64,000 nucleotides of DNA from Burkholderia savannae (GCF_001524445.2 NZ_CP013419.1:62001-126000); one strand, 5' to 3'. Counted from the stretch's first letter, positions 37,142 to 47,031 are shown. Translations and numbers: made by a program. The notes: generated by a model not told the origin, from the letters alone.

Positions 37142-38160
37142 CGACCGTCGAGCACCCCGCTCCGCCGCCGCCGTCGGGCCCCGTGCCCTACGGCAAGGAC
37201 CTTGCGCTCGTCCTGCTGCGCGACATGCTGCGCGTGCGCCGTCTCGAAGAGAAATGCGCCGAGCTGTACGGCGCGGGCAAGATACGGGGCTTCCTCCATC
37301 TGTACATCGGCGAGGAGGCCACCGGCATTGGCGCGTTGCACGCCCTCGATCCCGACGACAACGTCGTCGCGACCTACCGGGAACACGCTCACGCACTGGT
37401 GCGCGGCATGGACATGGGCGTCCTGATGGCGGAAATGTACGGCAAGCGCGAGGGTTGCGCACGCGGTCGTGGCGGCTCGATGCATCTGTTCGACCGGCGC
37501 ATCCGACTATTCGGCGGGAACGCTATCGTGGGCGGCGGCTTGCCGCTCGCGGCCGGGCTCGCACTCGCCGAGAAGATGCAGTCCGGCAAGCGCGTCACCG
37601 CGTGTTTTTTCGGCGACGGCGCAGTCGCCGAGGGCGTGTTCCACGAATCGATGAATCTCGCGGCGCTCTGGAAGCTGCCGGTATTGTTCTGCTGCGAGAA
37701 CAACCTGTACGCGATGGGCACGGCCGTCGAGCGCAGCGAGTCCCAGACGGACCTCTGCGTGAAAGCCGCATCGTACGACATGCGTGTGTCGTCGGCCGAC
37801 GGAATGGACGTCGTCGCCGCGCACGAGGCGGCCATGGACGCCGTCGAATACGTGAGAGGTGGCGAGGGGCCGATGTTCCTGGAACTTCGCACTTACCGCT
37901 TCCGCGCGCATTCGATGTACGACGCCGAACTCTATCGCCAGAAGGCGGAAGTCGACGAATGGAAGACGCGCGGGCCGATCCACACGTTCACCGCTCGGCT
38001 CAAGGCCGAAGGCAAGCTGACGGAGGACGAATTCGTCGCGCTCGACGCCGACGCGAACGCTGAAGTAGCGCGCGCCGTCGCGTTTGCCGAGGCCGGCGAG
38101 TGGGAGTGCGTCGAAGACCTCGCGAAAGACGTGTACACGATAACGGGAGGCCCATCGTGA
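37138..38160 (+). CDS. 2-oxoacid (pyruvate/acetoin-type) dehydrogenase E1 alpha
   Basis: The 340-residue thiamine-diphosphate subunit decarboxylates a 2-oxoacid. The ThDP motif is [32 protein letters not shown] (split: GDG near residue 158, NN about 30 residues later). [20 protein letters not shown] and [15 protein letters not shown] are typical of the heterotetrameric pyruvate or acetoin dehydrogenase E1 alpha, and [15 protein letters not shown] holds the regulatory-loop His. It is coupled by overlap to the synthetase before and E1 beta after. Confidence 0.92.
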   Translation: MTTVEHPAPPPPSGPVPYGKDLALVLLRDMLRVRRLEEKCAELYGAGKIRGFLHLYIGEEATGIGALHALDPDDNVVATYREHAHALVRGMDMGVLMAEMYGKREGCARGRGGSMHLFDRRIRLFGGNAIVGGGLPLAAGLALAEKMQSGKRVTACFFGDGAVAEGVFHESMNLAALWKLPVLFCCENNLYAMGTAVERSESQTDLCVKAASYDMRVSSADGMDVVAAHEAAMDAVEYVRGGEGPMFLELRTYRFRAHSMYDAELYRQKAEVDEWKTRGPIHTFTARLKAEGKLTEDEFVALDADANAEVARAVAFAEAGEWECVEDLAKDVYTITGGPS

Positions 38161-39131
38161 CCAAGCGGCTCACCTACCGCGAAGCGCTGCGCGACGCGTT
38201 GCGCGACGCGCTGTCGAACGACCCGCGCGTGTTTCTGATGGGCGAGGACGTGGGCCGATACGGCGGCACCTATGCCGTGTCGGCCGGATTGCTGGATGCG
38301 TTTGGTCCCGAACGCATCCGCGACACACCACTGTCGGAACTCGCCTTCACCGGCGCGGGCATCGGCGCGGCACTGGGCGGCATGCGCCCGATCGTCGAGG
38401 TCATGACGGTCAACTTCAGCCTGCTGGCGCTCGATCAGATCGTCAACACCGCCGCGCTTTATCACCACATGTCCGGCGGGCAATTCTCCGTGCCGCTCGT
38501 CGTCCGAATGGCCACGGGCGCCGGCCGACAGGTTGCGGCGCAGCATTCGCACAGCTTCGAAGGCTGGTATGCCGGCATTCCGGGAATCAAGGTCCTCGCG
38601 CCCGCGACCATCGAAGACGCGCGCCACATGCTGGCGCCGGCGCTGGCCGATCCGGACCCCGTGCTGATCTTCGAGCATGCCGGCCTCTACAACATGGAGG
38701 GCGATTTGCCCGATGCCGATGCCGTCGACATCCGGTCGGCGAAGGTGAGGCGCGACGGTCGGGACGTCGCGATCATTGCGTATGGCGGCTCATTGCCGAA
38801 AGCGCTCCAGGCGGCCGATGCGCTCGCAAACGACGGCATTTCGGCCGAAGTGCTCGATCTGCGCGTGCTGCGCCCGCTCGACGACGCGACGATCATGGCT
38901 TCGGTGATCAAGTGTCGGCGGGCGGTAATCGTCGACGAATGCTGGCGCAGCGCGAGCGTCGCCGCAGAAATCATCGCGCGCATCGTCGAACAGGCTTTCT
39001 ACGAACTCGATGCGCCGCTCGCGCGCGTGTGCGCCGAGGACGTACCGATTCCGTATGCCCGGCACATGGAAGAGGCGGCCTTGCCGCAAGTCGACAAGAT
39101 TGTCGCCGCGGTGAAACAATTGCTTTCGTGA
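38157..39131 (+). CDS. 2-oxoacid dehydrogenase E1 beta
   Basis: The 324-residue beta subunit completes the E1 active site. The start region [15 protein letters not shown], the motif [20 protein letters not shown] with the catalytic Glu, and [18 protein letters not shown] are clear. The C-terminal transketolase domain shows [18 protein letters not shown] 38157 is preceded by CGGGAGG with six-base spacing. The order E1 alpha, E1 beta, E2 is the standard one for pyruvate and acetoin dehydrogenases. Confidence 0.92.
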   Translation: MTKRLTYREALRDALRDALSNDPRVFLMGEDVGRYGGTYAVSAGLLDAFGPERIRDTPLSELAFTGAGIGAALGGMRPIVEVMTVNFSLLALDQIVNTAALYHHMSGGQFSVPLVVRMATGAGRQVAAQHSHSFEGWYAGIPGIKVLAPATIEDARHMLAPALADPDPVLIFEHAGLYNMEGDLPDADAVDIRSAKVRRDGRDVAIIAYGGSLPKALQAADALANDGISAEVLDLRVLRPLDDATIMASVIKCRRAVIVDECWRSASVAAEIIARIVEQAFYELDAPLARVCAEDVPIPYARHMEEAALPQVDKIVAAVKQLLS

Positions 39132-39159
39132 ATGCTCACGCGCTCCGGGAGGAGGAAGC

Positions 39160-40299
39160 ATGATCGAATTCACATTACCTTCGATGGGCGCCGACATGGA
39201 CGAGGGCACGCTGCTCGAATGGAAGGTGAAGCCCGGTGACGTCGTGAAAAAAGGCCAGGTGATCGCAATCGTCGACACGAGCAAGGCCGCCGTCGATATC
39301 GAAAGCTGGCAGGAAGGCACGGTCGACGAACTGATCGCCGAGCCGGGCGAGAAGATTCCGGTCGGCACGCCGATCGCGACGCTGCTCGAGCCCGGCGAAA
39401 CGCCGCCAGCCGTCAGGCTTGCGCGCCGGCAGGTGCGGCTGCCCGCGACCGTCCGCGCCGGCGTGCGACGCAAGATCTCGCCCGCCGCCCGACAACTTGC
39501 GCAACGACATGGCGTCGATCTCGACGCCGCGCCCGGCACCGGTCCCGGCGGCTCGGTGACGCTGGCGGATGTCGAGCGGACCGTCGCCGCCGTCGCGGCT
39601 CCGACCGCGGCCGCCGCGACAGGCGAGCGCCTTCAAGAAATGAGGCGCGTGATCGCCGCCGCGATGGAGCGCTCGAAGCGCGAGATCCCGCACTACTACG
39701 TGTCCGAAACGATCCCGTTGGGCAAGGCGCTCGCGTGGCTTGCCGCGGAGAACGCGAAACGTTCCGTCGTAGACCGGCTGCTTCCGGCAGCGCTGCTGCT
39801 CAAGGCCGTGGCCGTGACGCTTAGCCGGTTCCCCGAACTCAACGGCTTTTACCGTCAAGGCGTTTTTCAGGCTGCCGGCGAGGTGCACCTCGGCGTGGCG
39901 ATCTCGCTGCGCCAGGGCGGCCTGATTGCACCTGCACTGCTCGATGCACACTCGAAGCCGCTGATCCAATTGATGCGCGAGCTGCTGGACATGACACAAC
40001 GCTGCCGGGCCGGCTCGTTGCGGAGCTCCGAGTTGTCGCAATCGACGATCACCGTGACGAATCTCGGCGAGCGGGGCGCTGCGGAAGTGTTCGGTGTCAT
40101 CTATCCGCCGCAGGTCGCGCTCGTGGGGTTCGGGCGGGTCGTCGAGCGGCCGTGGGCCGAAGGCGGCGGACTCAGGATCATGCCGGTCGTGACCGCCAGT
40201 CTATCCGCTGATCATCGCGTATCCGACGGCCATCGCGGCGCGCTGTTCCTCGTCGAGCTGAGCGACGCATTGCAGGACCCCGAGGAGTTGAGCCGATGA
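39160..40299 (+). CDS. dihydrolipoamide acyltransferase (E2)
   Basis: The 379-residue core enzyme has one N-terminal lipoyl domain (residues 1-78, lipoylated Lys in DTSKAAV), a peripheral-subunit-binding domain (KISPAARQLAQRHGVDLDAAPGTGPGG, about residues 105-135) and a catalytic acyltransferase domain ending with the active-site motif ADHRVSDG. A strong ribosome binding site (GGGAGGAGG, 39147-39155) precedes ATG. No E3 (lipoamide dehydrogenase) gene follows, so E3 must be shared with other complexes. Confidence 0.92.
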   Translation: MIEFTLPSMGADMDEGTLLEWKVKPGDVVKKGQVIAIVDTSKAAVDIESWQEGTVDELIAEPGEKIPVGTPIATLLEPGETPPAVRLARRQVRLPATVRAGVRRKISPAARQLAQRHGVDLDAAPGTGPGGSVTLADVERTVAAVAAPTAAAATGERLQEMRRVIAAAMERSKREIPHYYVSETIPLGKALAWLAAENAKRSVVDRLLPAALLLKAVAVTLSRFPELNGFYRQGVFQAAGEVHLGVAISLRQGGLIAPALLDAHSKPLIQLMRELLDMTQRCRAGSLRSSELSQSTITVTNLGERGAAEVFGVIYPPQVALVGFGRVVERPWAEGGGLRIMPVVTASLSADHRVSDGHRGALFLVELSDALQDPEELSR

Positions 40300-40544
40300 A
40301 CGATACCGACGTACGCGCCGCCGTATTGGCGACGCTCAAGGCGATCGCACCGGAAGTCGACACGTCGACGCTGCGCACCGATCGCCCGTTGCGCAGCCAT
40401 GTCGACCTTGACTCGATGGATTGGCTCAATTTCCTGGCGGGGCTCCACACAAGGCTCAAGGTCGATATTCCCGAGTCCGACTACGGCCGGCTGCGCACGC
40501 TCGACGACGTAGTCAGATACGTGGTCGACAAGCGCAGGTCCTAA
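40296..40544 (+). CDS. acyl carrier protein
   Basis: The 82-residue protein is an acyl carrier protein with the phosphopantetheine attachment Ser in DLDSMDWLNF. It has the usual four-helix pattern, with moderate acidity. Its start overlaps the E2 stop (ATGA), so it is made with the dehydrogenase complex. A carrier protein in a pyruvate-dehydrogenase-type operon is unusual; it might accept an acyl group from the complex or the synthetase, or it might serve lipoate synthesis. Confidence 0.88.
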   Translation: MNDTDVRAAVLATLKAIAPEVDTSTLRTDRPLRSHVDLDSMDWLNFLAGLHTRLKVDIPESDYGRLRTLDDVVRYVVDKRRS

Positions 40545-40972
40545 TTTTCAGACGGTGCGTCGCCCTGCTGATCCGGCGTTGTCGTCTGGGGCAAGCTGAC
40601 GTATTTTCCACCGTCGGCGACAATCCTCAGCGCCTCGACAAAATCCGATCTGCGGCCGAATCCGCCGACGAATCCGGAAACGCCGGCGGAAAAGGCATAG
40701 GCCGCCTGTTCTTCGCTGGCGGTGGCGCTGACGACCAGAATGCTCAATTCGGGGTACTGTTGCTTGACTAGGCTGACGAATTGGGAGTGCAGCCTGCTGA
40801 ATCCGATCGTGCTGACGACAAGTACCTGTGAGTCAGCCGCACCCGGATCGGAAAGTAATGTCGCTTCGTTGTCCGATTCCCAGGCGATCTCAATGTCGCT
40901 GTCGCCTTCGAACTGATGGCGAACGGATGCGAGACCGTCGGGAGTGGCATCAAAAATGGCAACCCCGATCAC
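40541..40972 (-). CDS. receiver-only response regulator lacking the phosphoacceptor Asp
   Basis: The protein of about 143 residues matches a NarL-type receiver domain (VAIFDATPDGLASVRHQFEGDSDIEI, ending GVSGFVGGFGRRSDFVEALRIVADGGKYVS). The phosphorylation site position reads VLVVSTIGF with no Asp, one of the paired acidic residues is missing, and the conserved Lys is replaced. After the receiver the chain ends in a polar tail (PDQQGDAPSEN) without an HTH domain. It may be a phosphorylation-independent pseudo-receiver or a decaying regulator. GTG 40972 gives the standard receiver start; TTG 40984 is an alternative. Its 3' end overlaps the acyl carrier protein gene tail to tail. Confidence 0.7.
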   Translation of the reverse strand: MIGVAIFDATPDGLASVRHQFEGDSDIEIAWESDNEATLLSDPGAADSQVLVVSTIGFSRLHSQFVSLVKQQYPELSILVVSATASEEQAAYAFSAGVSGFVGGFGRRSDFVEALRIVADGGKYVSLPQTTTPDQQGDAPSEN

Positions 40973-42068
40973 GATCAGAACCAATTCACGGATGATCGAG
41001 GCAGGGGCTAACAGTTATCGTGACCGCTCGGGGACCATCGTCAGATTAACGGCTAAACAACTCGCGCTGGCAAACGGGGACGCGCGGGCACCGATCCGCC
41101 GCTCGCACGCTTCGATGGCGATCCTTTGCTTTGCCGCGCTGTTTCTGGCCGAAACGGGAGTCAACCTCGCCCAGCTGCTGGCCATGATCAGCTCGAGCCT
41201 GCGGGATGCGTCGGTTGCACGTCAGACGTTTCGTGAGGTCAAGTACCGGGCAGGCGGGCGGGACGTTACATTCACCGTCTCGCTGGGCTTCATGCCGAAG
41301 CTCAAGGCTTATCTGGCGTTGCGTGAGTATCTGGTGCAGGACGCAGACTGCGACGCGCTGTTCATGACAGTCGGGCGTTCTGCGCAGCGAGGACAGCTAG
41401 TGTGTCTCCCACCTGAGTTTCTGGTTCAGCTTTACGATCGACTCGACACGCTCGGGATCGTGCTGCCGCGCATTACCGCGGGCCAATGGCGTGTGGCGAA
41501 GCAGGATTGGGCGGTGAGCAAACACGGTCCTGGCGTCGCAGCCAGACTGATGGGGCACTCGGTAGAAACGGCGCTGCGCTCGTACTCGAACGGCACGGAC
41601 GCCGCGCACAAGGCTGAGATGGGCGCATTCCTCGCGTCGGTCGAGAAGACCGTTTTAAAGATCGGTGAAGACCCGACTGGCAGCATCAGGAGCGCAGTGG
41701 GCGTCTGCATCGATTTCCGCAAACCTGGGCCGATCGCCGCATCAGTTACCGTGAAGCCGGATTGCCGCTCGACCGAAGGATGTCTCTTCTGCGATCAATA
41801 TCGCGTGCACGCTGACGCTGCCGACATCCATAAGCTGCTGAGCTGTCGTCATTGCGTCAGGCTCGTGAGCGGACGCGCCGATTCGATCGAGCAGTACAGC
41901 AGTTCGTTTGGCGCTGTACTGCAGCGCATTGACTTCCTGCTGGATGAACTGCGCAGGCGCGACGCCGCGCTGGTCGATCAGATTGAGCATGACGTTGATG
42001 TCGAAGGGAATCTGGACGCTTTCTGGTCGGCCAGGCTCGACCAGCTTTACGAATTGGGAGTGGCATGA
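40944..42068 (+). CDS. 5'-truncated tyrosine recombinase (first of two in tandem)
   Basis: The frame encodes the C-terminal half of a site-specific integrase. The box with the catalytic residues reads GPGVAARLMGHSVETALRSYSNGTD, with the nucleophilic Tyr in RSYSN. A Cys-rich tail (CLFCDQYRVHADAADIHKLLSCRHC) follows, typical of the large island-borne recombinases encoded in overlapping groups of two or three. The N-terminal SAM-like domain is missing: the first recognisable sequence begins close to the acyl carrier protein/receiver junction, so the breakpoint is near 41.0 kb. It overlaps the next recombinase gene (ATGA). Confidence 0.75.
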   Translation: MASKMATPITIRTNSRMIEAGANSYRDRSGTIVRLTAKQLALANGDARAPIRRSHASMAILCFAALFLAETGVNLAQLLAMISSSLRDASVARQTFREVKYRAGGRDVTFTVSLGFMPKLKAYLALREYLVQDADCDALFMTVGRSAQRGQLVCLPPEFLVQLYDRLDTLGIVLPRITAGQWRVAKQDWAVSKHGPGVAARLMGHSVETALRSYSNGTDAAHKAEMGAFLASVEKTVLKIGEDPTGSIRSAVGVCIDFRKPGPIAASVTVKPDCRSTEGCLFCDQYRVHADAADIHKLLSCRHCVRLVSGRADSIEQYSSSFGAVLQRIDFLLDELRRRDAALVDQIEHDVDVEGNLDAFWSARLDQLYELGVA

Positions 42069-44236
42069 ATAACACGCTGATCGCGCCGATCGCTGAGCGG
42101 CCCGACTGGTATCGTGTCGAGGATGATACGGTTGTCACGCGGGATACAGATGGGAACGCTGTTTTGCTGTTCGGTCAAGACGCCTGGGATATCCAGGCAT
42201 ATACGTTCGGACTGCATCGCACCCACATCCATTTCAGGGGGCACCTGCCTGACGGTGCGAGTCGAACCCTTTCAGAGGCGACTACACGTCAGTGGAAGCA
42301 GGCGATGTATTTTCTGATGCATGAAGCGACCGATACGACACCGGCAACTGGGACGCTAAAAATCCTTTCAACGCACCTGAGGGCGTTCACGCTCTTTACC
42401 TCGGCACGTCAGCTTACGCTCTATGAGGGCCTGTCCACTGCCGCGGTTGTTCTGGATTATGCGGCGCAAGCCGGGATGGAGACGAAGGCGCAGCCTCTTT
42501 ACTCGATTCTGGTAAAGCTTCACCGTCTGGGCGTTGACGCCACAGGGGTGCGCGTACCGCTGGCCCAACTGGACATACCTCTACGTGAACGCATCGCGCA
42601 ACGCGCTATATATTCACAACACCCGGTCATCCCGACGCGGATCTATCAGCACTTTCTGTCGGTCTGTGAGCAGGACCTCAGTATCGCAGAGGGCGCCGCC
42701 GACATGCTCTCGAGCCACCTCGCTCGCAGATACGCTGGAGAGAGGCCGGGCGTCTCTGCAGCGCTGAAAGCGACTGCTGCGCACTTCCAGTGCGACGATT
42801 CGCCTGGCGTCGTGTCGTCGCTCGTGTCATCGATTAGTGCACTCGTCATCCCGACGTTCACCGGCATGCGCGCGACGGAAGCAGAGACCCTCCCATACGA
42901 CTGCCTGAGCGAGACACGGCTGGATGGCGTGACGCACTACACCATCGAGGGCATCACGACCAAACTGGCTGGGGGTCGACCCAGGCGCGCATGCTGGGTG
43001 ACCAGTCCGCTCGCTGCCCGCGCCATCAGGCTCGCACAACGGCTATCGGGCGAGGCACACCGTGCGCACGGCGCGCGAGGCTACGCTGAGTCGACGGACG
43101 GGTCACACCTGCTGTTCTGCCAGATGGGCCTGCGTTATCGATACGTGGCAAATCGGGCAGGTAACATACAGGAAGCTATCGAAGCCTTTCGTAAGCGCGT
43201 CTTTCCGACTATCACGGTCGAGGATATCGCTGAACTGAAGCGTATCGACATGCACCGCTCGTGGGAGGAGGAGTCGAAGTACGCACTCGGGCAGCAGTGG
43301 CCGTTTACGCGCCATCAGCTTCGCCGGACGCTGGCGCTGTACGCCCATCGGAGCGGAGTCGTGACGTTGCCAACGCTCAAGCGTCAGTTGCAGCACATCA
43401 CGCAGGAGATGAGAATGTACTACGCCCGCGGCTCGGCGTTTGCGAAGGGCTTCATCGACACCTCCAGGACCCACTTTGCGAAGGAATGGGCCGAGGCGCA
43501 ACACCTGTCCGCGTACCTTGCATACGCCGAGCAGGTGCTGTTCTCTGACGAGCGGCTGTTCGGTGGGCACGCAGCGTGGACGCAGAGCCGTGCCGTGCAG
43601 GCCTCACCCGTGTCAGTTTACTCACGCGAGCAGACGGTGAGGATGTTCGGGAAGGGCGAGCTGGCGTACCGCGAGACTGTGCTGGGCGGCTGCGTCAGCG
43701 TCGAGCCGTGCAAGTCGACGCCACTCGACTGGATGCGCCTGGATTGCCTTGAATCCAACTGCAGTAATCTCGTCATAGCGATATTTGTCTACCGATTTGA
43801 TGGGGACTGTAGACCAATTCCTCGTCTTCGGCACCGCTTCATACTGGTAACGACCGAGTCAGTTCATGATGCGTTCGCGGTACCGACGTTCAATGGTCTC
43901 GTTGATACGAGGTTGAATGTTGGAAATGGCTCTTTCCATCTCGGGCATGATCAAGCCTCGACCTTTGCGGAGCCATGCTTGTCCCGCCGGGCTCATGTAG
44001 AAATCGTTGATGCCGCGCAGCTCGCTGATCGTGAAGTTCCTTGCGCAGCTCTCCAGCAGCTGTCTGAGTATGGGATCCTTGGCATCATTAAGTGTTTCGC
44101 CGAGCACTTCGCTGTAGACATTGGCATCCGTCGAACTTCTCATTCCTGGTCTGCGTTGAATAGCATCATACGAGTTTATGACAATTTCGCGGATGCGTTG
44201 GTCCATATCATCTTCTACACCTGCCAATTTAATTGA
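42065..44236 (+). pseudogene. 3'-truncated tyrosine recombinase (second in tandem)
   Basis: The first 570 or so residues (to about 43775) look like a large island integrase, with IPTFTGMRATEAETLPYDCL as the first catalytic box (Arg) and FTRHQLRRTLALYAHRSG as the His-x-x-Arg box. It ends in a Cys-containing tail that breaks off after LDCLESNCSNLV. Beyond that point the same frame simply runs antisense through the DUF2059 gene to a stop at 44236, so the last 150 residues are not native. The C-terminus has been lost at a junction near 43.78 kb. Confidence 0.72.
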
Positions 44237-44368
44237 TTGGCGGCACAAGGCTCGCCTGTCGCCGGATCGATTCCAGTCGTCGAATCCGCGAAACTGGGCG
44301 TAGGCCGGGGAGCAAAACAAGCATGATGCGACGAGCGCAGTCATCATAAGGATGACGATATTTTTCAT
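43859..44368 (-). CDS. DUF2059-domain exported protein
   Basis: The 169-residue protein has a signal peptide (MKNIVILMMTALVASCLFCSPAYAQ) and a helical body with NFTISELRGINDFYMSPAGQAWL, the characteristic DUF2059 segment. It is presumably periplasmic; no function is known for the family. ATG 44368 is preferred over a TTG six codons upstream. It is the first native gene to the right of the recombinase scar. Confidence 0.82.
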   Translation of the reverse strand: MKNIVILMMTALVASCLFCSPAYAQFRGFDDWNRSGDRRALCRQSIKLAGVEDDMDQRIREIVINSYDAIQRRPGMRSSTDANVYSEVLGETLNDAKDPILRQLLESCARNFTISELRGINDFYMSPAGQAWLRKGRGLIMPEMERAISNIQPRINETIERRYRERIMN

Positions 44369-44465
44369 TTGAGATTGGAAAATCAAGAAAAACGTTGATT
44401 GAATGCGATGAAGTGAAGTGAGGTTTCCTTGCGCGGAAGTCGTTTTGTAAAACCGGGCCTGGTGT

Positions 44466-44487
44466 GCGCCAGTCTTGTAACTGGCGC
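44466..44487. terminator. hairpin between two minus-strand genes
   Basis: GCGCCAGT and ACTGGCGC form a perfect 8-bp stem with a six-base loop, downstream (minus strand) of the small lipoprotein gene. No T-run follows, so it may be a processing or rho-assisted end rather than a classical terminator. Confidence 0.35.
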
Positions 44488-44545
44488 CCAGCGGTTTCGC
44501 CCGGTTCGACAGAACTTGCCGCAGAAAGCCTTTCTCAAGGACTGG

Positions 44546-44707
44546 TCAATCGATTACGGCGGCGCAGGCATCCGTTGGTGCCGCCGCGGCGTGTCCAACC
44601 ACCGGAATGACCTTGAGGCCCGCGGATGCGACACGACACGGTGCTGCGACCGCCCCGCATCCGGAAAGCACCGCGATCAGCGGAATAAGGGTAAGCAGTT
44701 TTTTCAT
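44546..44707 (-). CDS. small lipoprotein (53 residues)
   Basis: The product MKKLLTLIPLIAVLSGCGAVA... has a lipobox (LSGC) and a mature part with three further Cys residues. It lies directly downstream of pqiC on the same strand and may belong to that operon. Small Burkholderia lipoproteins of this appearance (DUF6726-like, in my recollection) occur beside paraquat-inducible genes. Function is unknown. ATG 44707 starts the hydrophobic signal directly; the frame upstream is not part of the protein. Confidence 0.72.
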   Translation of the reverse strand: MKKLLTLIPLIAVLSGCGAVAAPCRVASAGLKVIPVVGHAAAAPTDACAAVID

Positions 44708-44797
44708 GTCATCACCTGTTGACGAACGTTGCGTTGCTTTACGGTTTCGTGCGGCTCGCCCGACGTAGGGCCGCATCCGAACCATGCCGGATGGAAT

Positions 44798-45409
44798 TCA
44801 TGACTTCAGCGCACACACGGCCATCGCGATATCGGCGGCGGCCTGGGTGACGATCTGCTGGTAGGCGAGTACCAGGCTTCCCAGTTCGCCGGGAGCCGGC
44901 CGCTCCGCCTGCGTGCGGCCGGCCGTCAACTTACCGTCGGATACGCGTTGCACGGTCCAGTTGATGACCGCGCCAGCGCGTATACCGAGTTCGGCATCCA
45001 TGCTGACCACCGCGGCCGTGACGCGGTATTGCGGTTTCACTCCGGAGGGGGGCCGCTGGTAGATATCGACGGCGCCGAGACTCGACTGCAGCCGTTGCGA
45101 CAACGCATCGCGCAACTCGTCGGGCAGCGGCGCCAGCCAGCGATCCTGTTCCAGCAGCTTGAAGGTGCCGTTGCGCTGATTCAGAATCAGATTGGCCCGA
45201 TTGAGGCGTTCGGGCACGGCTACGGGGACCACCTCGATCCATCGCGAGCCGGTGGCCGGCGCGGCGGCGCACTGCTCGACTGCCGCACGGCCCGCCGATA
45301 CCTGCTCCAACGTGTAATAGCGCGGCTCGGGGAACGCGCAGCCGGTCAATATGGAGGCGCCGAGCGTCCAGCCGAGGGCCGTCGACACGAGGCTGGAGTG
45401 TCCGATCAT
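44798..45409 (-). CDS. pqiC: PqiC-type outer membrane lipoprotein
   Basis: The 203-residue lipoprotein (lipobox LTGC at about residue 23) belongs to the ABC-type transport auxiliary component family (formerly DUF330). YYTLEQVSAG near the start and VVPVAVPERLNRANLIL are typical. In Escherichia coli PqiC sits in the outer membrane and connects to the PqiB tube for lipid movement across the envelope. Its start overlaps the pqiB stop (ATGA). Confidence 0.88.
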   Translation of the reverse strand: MIGHSSLVSTALGWTLGASILTGCAFPEPRYYTLEQVSAGRAAVEQCAAAPATGSRWIEVVPVAVPERLNRANLILNQRNGTFKLLEQDRWLAPLPDELRDALSQRLQSSLGAVDIYQRPPSGVKPQYRVTAAVVSMDAELGIRAGAVINWTVQRVSDGKLTAGRTQAERPAPGELGSLVLAYQQIVTQAAADIAMAVCALKS

Positions 45410-47031
45410 GGTTGCTCCGAGTTCGTTTTGCCGCGCACGATTGCTTCCGGGTGGCGTTCCAGATAGTCGGTCAACGCGCGCAGCGAGGTGGCCGTGCGCG
45501 TCAGCTCCTGCATCATGCGGCGCGCGTCCTGCTGCGTCGGGGAATCCGTCGCGAGCGTGGCGTCGGCGGACTGGAGCGTCTTCCGTGCGTCCCGCAGCGC
45601 GGCGTCGACCTGAGGCATGACGTCGCCGTTGAGTTGCGTCACCAGCTTGTCCGCGTTGTTCATCACTTTGTTCAACGACGCCATTGAATTGCGCAAATCC
45701 CCCGCAATCTGATCGAACGGCACTTTGTCGACCTTGCTGACGATGTTGCCAAGTTTCGCCTGAAGTTCGTCGATGGTGCTGGGCGTGGTGGCCAGTTCGG
45801 GCAGTGGGCTGTCTATGTCGACTTTTACGGGCGGCGCATGCGGAAAGAAATCGAACGCCACGTACAGTTGGCCCGTGAGCAGGCTCGCGGTACGTAATTG
45901 AGCGCGCAGACCGCGTTTGGCCATGGTCTCGGCGATGCTCCGCGCGTTCTGCTTGTTGGCGAGATCGGCCCGGCTGAAACCCATGCGAGACGGGTAGAGT
46001 TCAATGACCACCGGCATGCGGAAGGTTTTGGCGTCGCGCTGGTATTCGATACCGATCGAGCGCACCTGGCCAACCACGATGCCGCGAAAATCGACCGGCG
46101 CGCCCGGGGTCAATCCGCGTAGCGACTGGTCGAAATTGAGCACCACCAGAGCGGGACTCGATTCGTCGGCGGGTTTCAGCGCCTCGGCCTGGTCGCTGGC
46201 GAGCGCGAACTGGGTGTCTTCGGCGGCGGCTACGCGACTCGCGGGATTGTCCGGCGTCTGGAAGGCGATGCCGCCTGACAGGATGGTAGCGAGCGATTGC
46301 GTGTTCACCTTGAGACCGCCGCCGTCGAGCTTGACGTCGACGCCGCTGGCGTGCCAGAACAGCGTGTCGGCGGTGACCAGCTTGTCGTACGGTTTGTTGA
46401 TGAACACCCGGAGAGACAGATCGCGTCCGTCGGGGGACAACTGGTAGGCCACCACCTGGCCGACGCGGACGCGCCGATAGTAGACCGGCGAGCCGATGTC
46501 GAGCGAGCCGAGGTCGGCGGCGTGCAACACGAACTGCTTGCCGGAGGTGTCGGAGGTCACCGCCGGCGGCACTTCCAGTCCGGTGAAGGAGCGGGTGCGC
46601 GCCTGTGATTTGCCCGCGTCGACGCCGATGTATGCGCCGGAAAGCAGGGTATCCAGGCCCGAAACGCCGGAGATGGCAAACCGGGGGCGCACGACCCAGA
46701 AGCGGGTGCCCATGGTCGCGAAATTCCCGGCATCGCCTGTCAGGGCGATGGTGGCGACGACATGAGAGTGATCCGGCGCAAGGTGCACGGCCGTGACCAG
46801 GCCGATGTCGACGGATTTGTAGCGCACCGGGGTTTTGCCTGGAACCAGACCTTCGGCGGAACGGAAGGTCACGGTTACCTCGGGGCCGCGCTCGACGAGG
46901 ACATGGATCAGCAATGACAGCCCGATCACGGCGGCGACGATTGGAACCAGCCAGACAAGCGAGGGCAGCCAGCGTATTCGCCGGCGAATGTCGGGGAGCG
47001 TCGGGGAATGGGGCAAAGCGGGTTCAGTCAT
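45406..47031 (-). CDS. pqiB: PqiB-type MCE protein
   Basis: The 541-residue protein has one N-terminal membrane helix (LVWLVPIVAAVIGLSLLIHVLV) and three mammalian-cell-entry domains in series. The first begins GPEVTVTFRSAEGLVPGKTPVRYKSV-like (pieces under 20 residues each), the second DLGSLDIGSPVYYRRVRVG, and the third RGLTPGAPVDFRGIVVGQV. A long helical C-terminus (residues 420-530) follows. In E. coli stacked MCE rings form a periplasm-spanning lipid conduit. Upstream pqiA overlaps by eight bases. Confidence 0.92.
   Translation of the reverse strand: MTEPALPHSPTLPDIRRRIRWLPSLVWLVPIVAAVIGLSLLIHVLVERGPEVTVTFRSAEGLVPGKTPVRYKSVDIGLVTAVHLAPDHSHVVATIALTGDAGNFATMGTRFWVVRPRFAISGVSGLDTLLSGAYIGVDAGKSQARTRSFTGLEVPPAVTSDTSGKQFVLHAADLGSLDIGSPVYYRRVRVGQVVAYQLSPDGRDLSLRVFINKPYDKLVTADTLFWHASGVDVKLDGGGLKVNTQSLATILSGGIAFQTPDNPASRVAAAEDTQFALASDQAEALKPADESSPALVVLNFDQSLRGLTPGAPVDFRGIVVGQVRSIGIEYQRDAKTFRMPVVIELYPSRMGFSRADLANKQNARSIAETMAKRGLRAQLRTASLLTGQLYVAFDFFPHAPPVKVDIDSPLPELATTPSTIDELQAKLGNIVSKVDKVPFDQIAGDLRNSMASLNKVMNNADKLVTQLNGDVMPQVDAALRDARKTLQSADATLATDSPTQQDARRMMQELTRTATSLRALTDYLERHPEAIVRGKTNSEQP

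Noticed and set aside
43859..44236. C-terminal 150 residues of the second recombinase frame
   Set aside because: They are read antisense from the DUF2059 gene, which has a signal peptide and family motif on the other strand.
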